In this document: positions 11,485 to 23,076 of the stretch, one piece after another | How positions within the stretch are numbered: position 1 is the stretch's first letter | Layout of the letters: each line of letters opens with the position of its first letter | DNA from: Allium sativum | Lineage: Eukaryota; Streptophyta; Magnoliopsida; Asparagales; Amaryllidaceae | DNA: 64,000 nucleotides | Assembly (NCBI GenBank): GCA_030737875.1 | Contig: CM060924.1 | Span: 152,762,197-152,826,196, forward strand | Reading direction: 5' to 3' | Translations under genes and position numbers: made by a program | Notes under the pieces: model-generated | What the model was told of the DNA's origin: nothing | What the model saw: only the letters and a program-made list of their open reading frames with translations | The model's database searches: none

Positions 11485-11572
11485 GATCCTGGTTTATAGC
11501 TGAAGTGATATTCGGAAAGCTATGTATCCGTGTATTTCTTTCAGTTATGTTTTGTATTATTCTTCCGCTGCA

Positions 11573-11581
11573 GTAATGTAT
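11573..11581 (+). promoter_or_regulatory. TTCCGCTGC box, 204 bp from the LTR end
   Basis: The identical 9-mer lies 140-220 bp from the 3' end of every LTR here that keeps its end: 17519-17527, 24287-24295, 32951-32959 and 37646-37654 (minus strand), and 52560-52568 and 59561-59569 (plus strand). It probably belongs to the 3'-end or polyadenylation region. Confidence 0.55.
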
Positions 11582-11785
11582 TTAAATTTCTGATAATTGT
11601 CAACTGTGTAATATTTATTCATACTCTGTAAATTCTTGTATCCTAATGGAATTGTTGTAATAAGTAATGAAATGTTCTTCTGTTTGTGTTCTGATTTGTC
11701 GTGTTCTCAAAGCAATCAGGGTTTTTGAATGGTCTTGGTCGGTTTAGCAATCGATTCGGATCGAGCGAAACCCCTGATCGTTACA

Positions 11786-11790
11786 GAAAA
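11786..11790. repeat. Target site duplication GAAAA, right copy
   Basis: It matches 5925-5929 exactly. Confidence 0.9.
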
Positions 11791-13394
11791 CCAAATCATA
11801 AAGGATTTTATATTATGTGTCAGATTTGGAAAAACAAAATTTGTTTTTTCAAAAGTTTGAGTTGCTAATTTTAAAACTTTGAGCTTACAGTTGATCCTAA
11901 AATCGAATTGAATTTCCGTAGCAACTAAAGAGAGGTCATCGAGCCGGGGTTCAGTAAAAATTTCAAAAACAAAGTTTGATTTGTTCAGGTGATGTATAGA
12001 TTGAGAGACGCGTGCATCGTTCTCACCCCCACACTTGTTTTGAGAAATATTGTTCGGTTTTGCTTTGATATTTGAAATTTTGTTAACTAAAGGTTCATTC
12101 GAAAACTTAAAGTCAAAACCAAACAAATGAATTTTCAGTAAATTTTGAAATCGAGTTTTCTCAAAAACAGTGTTAGTAAAAAAAGAATTCATATACTGCA
12201 AAAAGTTATCATTGAAAAACAAGTGATCACAGTGAGGTTTAGTTGAAACGATCAATTCGCAAGGAGTTTCCACAGTTTTAGAAAACTCATCAATGTGTTT
12301 AAGAACACATTCAGCAGTTTTGTCGTTTTCAACCTCAAGAATTTCAAAGTTTTAAAACGTTTCATTTTCAGTTTTAGACACTACAACATTATCATCAATT
12401 AGCTTAAGAAGTTTTCGCTCATCAAAGTCATCCTCACCTAAACAATTGTTATCAACATCATCATTTCTTTCAAGTTGACAATCAATAGTTGCTAAATTTT
12501 CAAAATTTTCAAAAGCTGAGAGAGGAAGATCAAATTGAAGATTGATGTCTTGGTTTTCGAGAGAATTTGAATTTAAATCAATTAACGAGATTTCAGCAAC
12601 TTCATTAAGATTTTCATCAATTTCAAAAGTTGTTAGTTGAAAATCATTGATTGTGGGCAAAGATGGATTTTTATTCGATTCGTCACACGTTTGGATTTGA
12701 TTTTGTTTCTCACGAAACTTCAAGCAGTCGTCAATTTCGTCCGTTTGCTCAACAAAATCAAATTCATAATTATTTACATGAGAATTTTCAATTTGAAATT
12801 GTTGAGAACAAGAGTTTTCAGTAGCACCAAAATTGAAATTATTCCCATTGCCAAAACCATTTGAAAAGTGATTCACATTTTCATTTTGAATTTGAAATTC
12901 ATTTTGGAGTTCGAAATTGAATTGGCAAAGGTTATAATCAAAATCATTTGAATTTGAATTTGGAAATGAGTTCGAAATTGATTCATTTAATCTTCGAATT
13001 TCTTCCACAAGAGATTGTAGTATTTCAAGACTTGAGGGTTGATCATCATTTTGAAAATTTGGTGTGTAAAATCAGGATTATTTTGAAAACTTTGACTTGA
13101 ATTGTTGCTCATTACTTCAATTAATCTTTGTCCTGATTCATTATATTTTTGACTTTCTTCAATTAGAGCCTGAATACTTATTTCGAGACTGGAGAGTTGA
13201 TCGTTGTTTTGAAAATTTTGTGGTGCAGAATCAGGATTATTTTGAAAATTTTGAAAAGTTGTTGGCGTAAAATCCAAATTGTTTGTACAATAGTTATTAT
13301 TAAAATACCCATATGAATTTGGTGTAAAGTTATATGGATTATATTGATTTTCACAACTATCGTAAAATCCGTAGGAATAAGGAAATTGGGACAT
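11791..13394 (-). pseudogene. Decayed gag-like frame of the Athila/Tat-like element
   Basis: The likely start is the methionine at 13394 (MSQFPYSYGFYDSCENQYNP). The product is Asn/Gln/Phe-rich with few charges, as in the disordered tail of Tat/Athila gag proteins. It holds an internal repeat: a block of roughly 40-45 residues with NNPD, NFQN and SSLEI words followed by a predicted helix with EE and NES occurs twice. Breaks: a 1-base frameshift near 13062, shared by the second copy at about 28030; a TAA at 12354-12352, after which the same frame reopens; and the solo LTR at 11785. No zinc knuckle or protease motif is visible. Assignment as gag rests on position after the primer site and on composition, not on a recognised fold. 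Confidence 0.5.
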
Positions 13395-15500
13395 TTTCAA
13401 GAAAGCTTTCAATAAATATGTTAAAATGAATAACTTCAGATTATATGAATACAAGTCTAGGCCGGTTTTGGACACGGGTTATTAGTGTGCCACGAATCAG
13501 AGTAGAAACACAACTGAAGGTTTAAGAACCTGTTTGAGTTCGAGACTCTACCGTTCCTTAGACACTTCAGAGCGTATCAATCCTAATTGTTAATTTAACG
13601 AATATTTTGTCCTATAAGCTTTGGGGAGTCCTCGATTCAATTTCAAAAATAATTTATTTCAAAAAAAAAAAATCACTTTACCCCACGTTCACTTTAAAAT
13701 TTCCAGCCATACATCAACAGATAGAATAATCAATCACAGAACAATCACAGAATAAATTGTAGAAATAATTTTTTTACAAGCAAGCCATGACACCTGCATA
13801 AAACCATTACAAACAATTTTTATATATTTTTCAAGCAGCAGTAGATCCAGTAGAGTTTAGGAAATTCTCACTTAGATCGGCAGTCCGTCCAGTACAACTG
13901 AGTAGCGCTAGCGCTTTCACACCCCACTTGGTGTGCAACCGCTCCAATAATTCAAATTTACTTGACCTATGAAATCCCTGTTTGTTGTTTGACTAATTCA
14001 GAATGTGCAAATTAGCAATTTATTTTTAACGGCATTTTTTTTTTAAAAAAAGCAAGCAAAGCAGACTGATTTTGAGCAATGCTTTTTTAACAAGCAAGGT
14101 GAAGCAAAGTAAATCCAAGCTAGCAAGTAATTTAATTTCTGTTCGCCTTCTGTAACCTAATAAGGATTTGAAAATGAGACGAACAAAATATGAAAACAAA
14201 ACGACTTATAGGATACAAAGGCTTTTTTTTACTTTTTAAAAAAAAAAGTAGAACGTACAAAATAAAACAAAGACCAATTAGAAAAACTAGGACAGAAGCA
14301 TATCGAACAGTCACAACCTGAATGGCACTTTAAACGAAAACTTAGACAAAAACTAAAATAAGCCCTCGCACAAGCCAGTAGCCCACATTCTGATCCGAAT
14401 GCCCCATAAATTAGCTGTTAAAACCGGATAAAAAATAGCTTCACGTTTCCTTACTGTCAAAAGTCAAAACCACATTTTCTTCCTTTCAAAATGAAAGCTC
14501 GGAAATGCATGTTACAAAGAATTTAGTTCGATATTGCGAGTGAAAACTCAGAAATGCAACTTAGAAACGCAACATACAATGAAAACTCAGAAAATTTTAG
14601 TTCAATTTTGCGAGTGAAGCTTGGTGGTTTTGGGAAGACGATGGACTTCGGGTTTTCGATTTGGGCTTGGGTTTTGGGTTTGAGGTTAGGTGAGGAACTT
14701 TCGGATTTCAGCAGTTCGCAGGGGTTGCGATGGAGGGAGAAGGTTCGGCTGAGGGGCTGATTTGAACGTGGTATAGGAATTGGGTAAGCGGTTTGATCAG
14801 ATCAGATATTGTGGTTCTGTAATCGGGGTAATGCATGAGAAGGTAGTAGTATGGCTGTGGATAGATGTGGACTGGTTTGTAGCAGTGCCAAGGCTATGTT
14901 GTTTATTGGTGGAGAATGATTGTTGTGGGAGATGTTGTGCATCCAGGGTTCGGGATCAGCAGTAGGAATGATTAATGGAAGTGTGCTGAGAGGTTGCGTT
15001 CATGAGCAAGTAATGGTACTGGTGGTTTGTAATGGAGGACGGTGTTTTGTTTGGAGTTTGCGGTATGCGGATGGAAATAGGCAGAGAAGGTTTGGGGTAG
15101 TGGGGTTTTGTATTGGAATAGAAAATTAGAGATGGAAAGAAAAGATTTTTATTTATTTATTTATTTTATATTGGTAAGAATTGTAAAATGAAAAAATAAG
15201 AAAGAAATAAAGGAAAACAGTTGGAGAGAAGATAGAGAAATAAATTAGAAAATAAATGGCAAGTAATAAGTAAGGAAAGGGAACCAAAGATTTTTTTTTT
15301 CTTTTTTACTTGTAGAAAAACAAATGTAAAAATTGGAAAAAGGAATAAAAAAGGAAAGATATCTAAGAGAAAGAAGCAAGGTTTTTTTTTCTATCTATAC
15401 AAGAAAACAAAAGGAAACCAAATAGAATAGATTTTTTTATGGAAAAAAATAAGAAAATATAAATATAACCCGAAGGATCTACTAATAAAAATTATTTTGG
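13395..15500 (-). other. Leader between primer site and gag-like frame
   Basis: This 2.1-kb region has no convincing coding frame. It holds A/T homopolymer runs (14033-14050, 14223-14250), purine-rich AT stretches at 15140-15470, and a G-rich plus-strand segment at 14610-15110 with several short plus-strand frames that carry stops in the copy at 29560-30080 and show no motif. Confidence 0.5.
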
Positions 15501-15518
15501 TCCCCGACAACGGCGCCA
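15501..15518 (-). other. Primer binding site, Asp-tRNA type (TGGCGCCGTTGTCGGGGA)
   Basis: It lies five bases from the LTR end on the minus strand. The TGGCGCCGTTGCCGGGGA pattern is the known Athila-type site complementary to tRNA-Asp; this copy has one change, C to T. Confidence 0.85.
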
Positions 15519-15523
15519 AAATT

Positions 15524-16728
15524 TGCTTGCGAACAAATTAAACAATTGAAAACAACTATTTAATCCATTCAGCTTTCCTAAACAACAAGGGTTGTTGTAA
15601 AGGGTGTCGAACTCTAGGACCAAAAATATTTAAATAATAAATCCAATCAAGTTGTTCCAAAGATTCAATTGGTTGAAAACACAGAAAATATGAAAAAGAG
15701 AGTTTTTAATAGTAAAAGAAAGAAATTAGGGAGCAATGACATAGACTAAATTAACATGAATTAATAACCAAACATATTAATGCAGATCTAATTCATGTTT
15801 CTGTCACAAACATGAATCAACGGTAATTAGGTTTCTAGAAACAAACATGGGAATAACGACAAGTATAGCCTATGCAGGAACTACGCTCTTAAACAACCAT
15901 AGGCTATCAGGACAGATTCCCTATTTTATTCCTAAAACCGTAAAAGTTTGATCTAAAACTGATAAGCGTTAGATCAAACACGAATATACCCTGTAAAGGA
16001 GCATAGCTCTTAAACGACACAGAATATGAAGGTTCAGATCTAACCCTTCATTTAGATCTTGATCTATATACATGAAGTTCAAATCTCTTTGGCTATGTTA
16101 TTCATATTGAATCTAATCTAAGCGTCATCACCCCCTAATTAAAGGAGATTAGCTAGACATAGCTAAAGAAGAAAATAAATAACATAAATAAAATACAATA
16201 AAAAGTAAAGAGAAAGGAAGAAGAATGATTTTACTTCAAGAGAAAGTTTACAGAATAAAACCTAATGTCCTTCTAAATGAACAAGATACAAGTGTATTTA
16301 TAGATGATATGACAAAGGCTAATTGGCTAATTATACAATATGGGACTAAAGAATTAGCCCAAATAACACATAAGCCAGTGTGAACGCAGCTGTTGAGTGA
16401 GAGGCCTTGCGAATGAGCCAATGTGAAGGCTACATGAGTGAGAGGCCTTACAAATGAGCCAATGTGAACGCAGCATGAGTCTTCAGTGAGCCAAATCTAC
16501 AAAGCTAAGCTCTATTTGCAACCGTTCTTCAGGCGTTAAACTCTTCAAGCTTTAGCAATTTCAAACTTCACTCTTTTTGAGCAAATTCTTCATGCTTTAT
16601 CCATCAATTGCTCTAAGCGATGCTTTTTTATCAACAATCTGAACAACTATAAATACACAATATCAATTATTTTAAAAAGAAAACAAGATAAATAAGCAGA
16701 TAAAAAATACACATTTACGTGTATATCA
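15524..16728 (-). repeat. 5' LTR of the Athila/Tat-like element
   Basis: The 1205-bp LTR starts TGATATACACG at 16728 and ends CGCAAGCA at 15524 (minus strand). A minus-strand TATA box, CTATAAATA, lies at 16295-16303 followed by a transcribed-looking leader. It pairs with the 3' LTR at 2897-4117 and is nearly the same as 30485-31692. Confidence 0.9.
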
Positions 16729-17335
16729 ATATGGGACCTCTTAGCTTATTAATTAACAGGTTTAACTTATCAGTTTAAGTTCATTAATAAGCATGGTTGT
16801 AAATGACATTTACTATAAATTGTATTCCGTGTACAACCCCTCCCCCAAAGCAGACAAGCACCTGGTCAGATGTATATAGATTTACAGTAACAAGTTTTAC
16901 TAAATTTACATTTGATCTTCATATTTTCCATCACACATTCTACTTAGTATTAAATTATGTCAACCTATTCAGATTAACATGTTTGCATATTCTTCCCTTT
17001 GTAATTACCCCAAATTTATAGTCAAAGGTTCTCAAGTTATAATATGCCAATTCTCCTTTTTATTGTCATTATAAGTTATTGCAATTTATCCCAATTATAC
17101 GCAATTCTAACGGAAATGGCCTAGGCTCTTGATAGTCTAGGCTCAGCGTAAAATAAAAAGGAAATGGAGAAAATAGATTCAAACTCAAATTGAATAAATA
17201 GGCATAGAAAGGACTATAATAAATAAAATATAGAAAGGGAATAAGGAAGAAAGATGTATATATGAAAATATAATAACTGTAAATTAAATGGATAATTGAC
17301 AGTAAAACAATAACAAGTAAACATTGCTAATTTTC
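16729..17335 (-). mobile_element. LTR G, middle fragment (copy 1)
   Basis: The same sequence occurs at 31693-32299, where it continues into a promoter-like region. It lies between the 5' LTR of one element and the insertion point of another (TTTTC, 17331-17335). No coding content is recognised; the plus-strand frame at 16803-17021 has no motif and lies inside LTR sequence. Confidence 0.6.
17331..17335. repeat. Target site TTTTC next to the giant-LTR element (occupied)
   Basis: The flank of the 3' LTR. The partner copy expected beyond the 5' LTR is missing because that LTR is truncated, but the undisturbed site is seen at 32295-32299. Confidence 0.75.
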
Positions 17336-20300
17336 TGTAGTAACCCGTAACTTCCCCGGTAAGGAAAGGCCGGATACTTTGAGAACAAACCACATCATAA
17401 CACAAACGGAAGAACATTTCAATGTATATTACAACAATTCATCAGAATACACGAATATACAGAGTATTAACAAATAAAATACATTCGATAAATATCAGAG
17501 ATTACAATAAATTACATAGCAGCGGAAAATAATACAAAATACAACTGAAGGAGATATACGGATAGAAAGCTTTCCGGATATCGTTCCAGCTGTAAACCAG
17601 GTTACTGTGGATATAAATCTGCAAAACCAAAACTACTAGCTGCCCGTGTCAAAATAAGGGCACCCAGAGTTTAGGTTAAAACAATAAACTCCAGGTCAGT
17701 CATGTGACTGGTGTGAGAACTAAAACAGTTATAAATCTTTGTTTTAAAGTTAGGTAAATCAAGGGGCCACGCCGTGTAGCACGGAACGGGTTTCCTCCCA
17801 AGAATACCAGTGCATAAAACAACAGCGCAATGCTAAATAAAGAGCAATGAAGTTATTATAAGACCCAGGTCCCATCACACAATGCAACACAAACCAGAGG
17901 ATAGGGTTTTACCTTATAATGGCCAAAGAATGCTTTATACGATAAATTTCATCATTTATTATTGCCATAAGTGAAGAAATCAATTTCAAATCATAATTAT
18001 CAATCATAGGCGGCATGAATGTCCCATACCACTATGTCGCCATATATAGTTATACAATCAAAACCGCACAGTCACGTATTTGGAAATTGGATTTCCATCT
18101 ATGAACCGAGGCAAGGGATCGTCCTCTACCAATTCGAGACGCTCTAGCCCGCCCCTCAGGAACAGCCGCAACTGCCCCCTGGATCGTCAGGGCCGGTCCA
18201 CCGATGTGGATTAAAATTCCTGAACACTGCGTTTCCCCACCCTTTGGGGCGTAGGTGAGCCCGCTAAATGATTCCATCGGACTCGGATCGCCCGATCTAA
18301 CCGAGGCGCCTCACAACAGCAACAACCACACAGGTGAAAAGTATATAAATGTCAGGGCCGGTAGGTCACTGACACCACCCTAGCTAGAAGGAAACGCATG
18401 CCCTCCCTGATGTCCTCTCCCGTTTCGGGTTCCCAACCGGGGTGTGAGGCTCGCGAATTCACGTTACACAAAGCTATGCCACACAGGCGGTGCTTTGATC
18501 ATCAACCACAAGACTTTTCTTTTCAACAGAAGCCTTGATCATTTGCATCTCAGCATGCAACACAGGCAGACCACTCTATGCAACCGATATCAATCACACA
18601 GAATGAAATCCAATGTCAGACACACAGTCCATACAAGTTCGTTCTGGGTTTGAACGAAACCGGAGGCACTTTCCTCGCATATTCATCGATCTCCAAGTAC
18701 GTCTGGATGATCACCAACTGATTCCCTCATCTTGGGTGTACAGCCCAATCAAGATCATCAGTAATCACCCAAACGATGTGAAGACTTCCGGTCTTCAACC
18801 ACCGTCTTCGTCTTCGACACCACGTCGAAACAGTTATTCAGAATGGGATAAACCCAGTCTTTCTGAATAACTCACGTATATATTATAAAAGTGTAACACA
18901 AACACAACATACGCCTCATTCCAATTTAGAATATTCTTTTATTCAAATATTCTTATTCTTTGGGAAAGGTTCCCATTAATTTTATCAAAGATAAATTCTT
19001 TAAATTTATTCTTTAATCTTCTTTTGAATATCAATTCAAACTAGTCGGGATTAGCGAACCACACCGAAGTAATCATTTATTTTATTTCCCAATCCCAACC
19101 TATTCATCCCATGATGTAAAACTGGTCATACTTCATATCTAACACCATGGTGTTATCGGTAAATTCAATTACCATTTCACGTTCAAATCTAATTAAAGAT
19201 TTAACTAACGCCTGGAGAAAAACTAGTGATACTCCATTCTCGATCATTTCAATCTAATTAAAGATTCATTAAAACTCCACTTAGTTTTTTATCCTTAACT
19301 GGGTTAAAGAACCAATGTCATTTAAAACACGGTTCACGATAAACCCAAAACCACATCCTATTAATTGTTGGGTTAAAGAACGAATGTTATTTAAAACACC
19401 TTTCACGATAAACCCAAAAATCAATTCCAATTCAATTCCAATTAAATATCACTTAATTGGTTCACTTCATTAAATCTAAATAAAAAGATATAATATTTTT
19501 CTCAACTGGGTTTGAGAATAGTGTTAATGAAGACACCATTCACGACAAACCCAAATCCCATTTGATATTAAATACAAGGCTCTGAATAGAAAATATATCG
19601 GCTTATATTCAATATCAAACTCTACGACCAACAAATATCGTATTGGAAATAACGATATATATATCTTTCAAATTTCCATAATAATATCTGTATAATCACA
19701 AAATCCCACATTGAAATATTCCAAAGACAATTTCGATTCCAATCCATTCCAATTCAATTATTGGAAATTCTGGTTTCTTTTAAAACCATTTCAAAACCAA
19801 TTTATTTATTTAAAAATAAATAAATTATTATTCTAGTTCAAAACTAGTTCATTTCGATAAAAATATATTTTGATCTTTTCAAATATGGAGTTTTTCATCC
19901 CAATTCTTTACATATCATTTTCGATGATTTTACACAAATTATTAATATTTTTAATAAATTTATCAAGGCCTGTACAGTCGATTTCCATCAACGGCCATCG
20001 AACTGCACTTACAGCGACCTTTTCCAAATTTGATTTGGACATAATTCCAAATCCAACCGTTAGATTTCAAATATTCTTAAAAGGCTCTTTTCGATACGAA
20101 CCCAACGGTTCCGGTTTTAGGAGAATCCGACGGTTGGATCTCCTGCAACGTCAATTCGAATTCAATGGTCGAAATTCACGAACTGCCGCAGCGCGGCGTG
20201 TTCTATTAAGGCCATTATATTATATATATAATATATATTACGTCGATTTCAATTCGAAACAATTTTAACTTCCATCTCAAATTCAAATCAAAATTGAATT

Positions 20301-21239
20301 TTCTAATATAAATTCGTTTTAAATTCATTTCAAATCGATTTCAATTCTATTCGAATTTCAATGCTATTAAATTTAATATGAATTCAAATCACTTTAATTT
20401 AATTCGAATTTCAATTCACTTCAAAATATCAGATTTTGAATTCACTTCCTTTTCTATATTCATTTTAAAAACGAATATAATCGATATAAATATCGTTCAC
20501 GTCAAAATGGCGTCAATCTAATCAATACGGCTTTTATTCTACACATGAATATATATTTCTATTCTTTATTTTCCAAATTAGAATGAGGCCCAATCAATTA
20601 CCATATAATGTGAATTATATGGATTTTCTACAACACATGTATATAATAGCAATGATAAATAATCAACCATCATCCAAAGTCCCTTCTACACTGTATAAGC
20701 ATTAAATATAAATATTCGTTGCTTATACAGCCTGTCAATCAATCGATTGACATACAACTAAACAATCGGGATTAGTGTACGTCAAATCTCATCCCAATAC
20801 CCGTGTGGGGTTTCAATTAATCAACCACAGTTTTTATTTGTGCAGTTGGGCGATGTGTAAAATTTATCATCCCAATCAATATCAGTTAAATGTGTGGATA
20901 TAAACAAATCAACTGATTTGTTTATAAATATTCTTTTCATTTTATATACACGTTAAAAATTCTATTTTTAACTTTAAAATATTTTCTATGTAAATATTTT
21001 ATTTCATTTCACATCACATCACACAATAAATTTTCACAACAACATGAAATCAATCAAACAAGCCGTTCATGGTCTGTGGACGACGGGTGTCGGGTGCTAC
21101 TGAACAACATCTGCATCCTAGTATATATCACATAACTAGAAAACAAAATTAAAGGTGAGGAGTACTCACAGAGGGTTCCACTCCGCCGTGCTTTGCTTCC
21201 AAACTGCTGAACAGTCTGGATTTATTTGAAATTCCAATG

Positions 21240-21660
21240 TAGCTCTTTTCACGCTGTTCAAATAAAAATTATATTTTTACTGCTTCATTCAATAAATAAA
21301 AATCGTATTTTTATTTCATATATTTTTATAACGCTTCATCCTATATAAAAATTATATTTTTATTATCTATAATTATAAATAAAAATCGTATTTTTATTTT
21401 GAAACCATATACATAAAAATCGCATTTTTGTGACGCTACATACATGATAAAAAAATCAAATCTTTATCACAACGCTATATTTATAAAAATCAAATTTTTA
21501 TTGTAATGTTATACATATAAAAACCCAATTTTTATGATAATATTCATGCGTTTAAAAATAGCATCTTTTATTCTACTTTCACTTATATAAAAATTGAACC
21601 TTGAAAATGATTTCAATCATATAAAGATCTAAACTTTATAAACCATAAAAATCTAATCTT
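21240..21660 (-). repeat. AT-rich palindromic array in the 3' LTR
   Basis: Repeated ATAAAAATCGTATTTTTAT-like units are spaced by CGCT/CTAC words, in the position of the array at 7320-7760. Confidence 0.65.
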
Positions 21661-21836
21661 TTTCTTTATTAAAAATTCAATCTTTTACTTTATCCTCCTA
21701 AAACATTAATTTCAGTTTTAAAATGAAAATAAGTTTTCAGATTTTAAAAGTAAAATAAAATCAGTTTTCTTTTAGAAAAGAAAATAAAAAAAAATCAGTT
21801 TTAAAATCACTGGAAAAAAATCAATGAAAAGGAAAA

Positions 21837-22125
21837 ACTCACGGCTGCTGCTCAAGAGGCGCTGGTGTTGATCGGAGGGGCGGAATATGGCTGGGGGAGG
21901 TGCTGCGCGTCGGGGTGGAGGGTGCGTCGTCGGCTCTGGTGGGGGTGGGTTTCTCGTTCGATTGGGGAAGGGGGCAGGTTTGCGCGACGAGGTGGGAGGA
22001 AGGGGGTTTCCTGGTCGGCGACGGCGCCACCAAGGGGGGGCGGTAGCGCGGTGGGTGGCTCTGACGCGGGGGGGGGGGGGGGGGGTTATGGTTCTTCTCT
22101 TTTATTTCTCTTTTTTTTGAATTGA
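21837..22125 (-). other. GC-rich exon-like block with donor-like GTGAGT (21842-21837)
   Basis: In the LTR sense the block is C-rich and runs from a CT-rich start region to GCAGCC|GTGAGT. It includes a run of 18 G on the plus strand (22068-22085). A 64-codon Pro/Ser/Thr-rich frame (22033-21839) ends with the TGA inside the donor. The sequence does not align by eye with the other family blocks. Confidence 0.5.
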
Positions 22126-23065
22126 AAATGAATCGGGGGGGCTGAGAGGAGATAAAGGGAGAGAGGGAAGAGAGTTTTATTTATTAATTATTTATTTTCA
22201 AAAAGTTGACTTTTTCATTTGACCACTAAACGAGGCCCACCGCCTGTCGTCCATCGCTAATCACCCCCATTCCGAACACAATGGGATATGTATTGTAGGC
22301 TGATTCGATCGTTACTATAAGTTTTCGTCAAATTTACATTTAATTACTATATTGAATTTTAAACGTACATTTCATATTACCGGGGTCACATACTAACTCG
22401 AAAAATTCCAGAAAAATAATTTCTGGCTTCATATTGATGATACGGTCCTAACAAAACTAGTTTCGTCAAATTCTGAGACCGTTGGAAAAATGGCCATTTT
22501 CCAGTCGATTAAAATCAACTAAAACTGGTCAAACACATTTTCCTTTGCCACGCTCACATATTGAATCGAAAAATTATGAAATTTGAAACCTAGCAATAAC
22601 TTGACATCGCGGATCCAACAAAGGTGGTTTCGTCAAAATCCGAGGTTGTTTGCAAAACTTCCATTTTAAGGACCAGAATTCCACAGCGACTATTCTGAAA
22701 ATTCATTTGGACATAACTTTTGATTCCCGCTATGAAATTTCGATTTTCCGGATTCGTTTGAAAGATATTCTCTATTAGATTCTATTATTTTTGGTTTCGC
22801 TAAATTCTGGATTATTTTGAATCCTGTACATTCATTTGAAGTTTGAAATCGAATTATCGAACTACCGCGCCATTTTCAATTCTTTTTATAATTTAAATAA
22901 TTATTTATATTCTAACGACGATCTATATAAATATATACGTTCGAATTCTATTCAAAATAAATTTCTCGTCGATATTATTTAAAATAATTCATTTTAAATA
23001 TTCAAAATTCACCAAAATTGCTAATTTAAAATTTTTAAACTGGCCCAGATTTTCGGGTTGTTACA

Positions 23066-23076
23066 ATCTCCCCCAC
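23066..23076 (-). other. Polypurine tract GTGGGGGAGAT
   Basis: It lies directly before the 3' LTR start. Upstream, GGGGACGAAAAGTTTTAA is the usual sequence ahead of the purine tract in Tekay-like chromoviruses. Confidence 0.85.

Larger units (their letters stand above)
5930..11785 (+). mobile_element. Giant solo LTR (5.86 kb), plus strand
   Basis: It begins TGTAACAACCCGG, ends GATCGTTACA, and is flanked by GAAAA on both sides, so it is one complete insertion. No internal primer site, purine tract or second LTR is seen inside, which fits a solo LTR left by LTR-LTR recombination. Order along it: U3 (to about 6820), TATA and CT-rich start region, GC-rich block (about 6930-7307), donor-like GTGAGT, AT-rich palindromic array (7320-7760), a long AT-rich body, acceptor-like CAG (about 11470 or 11484), TTCCGCTGC box (11573). 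It is the only family copy here on the plus strand. Confidence 0.9.
2897..16728 (-). mobile_element. Athila/Tat-like non-autonomous LTR retrotransposon, with nested solo LTR
   Basis: The order on the minus strand is: 5' LTR (16728-15524), Asp-type primer site (15518-15501), 2.1-kb leader, decayed gag-like frame (from 13394), non-coding 3' part, purine tract (4130-4118), 3' LTR (4117-2897). Without the nested solo LTR at 5930-11785 the internal part is about 5.5 kb. No protease, RT or integrase motif is present, so the element would need enzymes from a relative. Flanks ATGTT (2892-2896) and ATATG (16729-16733) are not an exact target duplication; the duplicated copy has ATGTG, one mismatch from the left side. 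Confidence 0.8.
12944..17335. repeat. Duplicated segment, copy 1
   Basis: Collinear with 27926-32299 at high identity, with scattered substitutions and small indels. It covers part of the gag-like frame, the leader, the primer site, the 5' LTR and a piece of LTR G, and ends exactly at the TTTTC target site of the element starting at 17336. Confidence 0.92.
17336..23065 (-). repeat. 3' LTR of the giant-LTR element
   Basis: It starts TGTAACAACCCG at 23065 and ends GGGTTACTACA at 17336 (minus strand). The 5' side is next to a purine tract, which makes it the 3' LTR. It contains the U3 box (22269-22290), GC-rich block and donor (21837-22125), AT array (21240-21660), acceptor-like site (17628-17619) and TTCCGCTGC box (17527-17519). 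Its last ~50 bp differ from the tip of the solo LTRs at 5930-11785 and 37432-43834. Confidence 0.9.

Noticed and set aside
14554..15129. Plus-strand frames of 60-70 codons in the leader region.
   Set aside because: They are antisense to the element, and in the second copy (29560-30080) the first is interrupted and the last is lost.
16803..17021. 72-codon frame present in both duplicated segments (also 31767-31985).
   Set aside because: Both copies derive from one recent duplication, so presence in both is no evidence for coding; no motif is visible.
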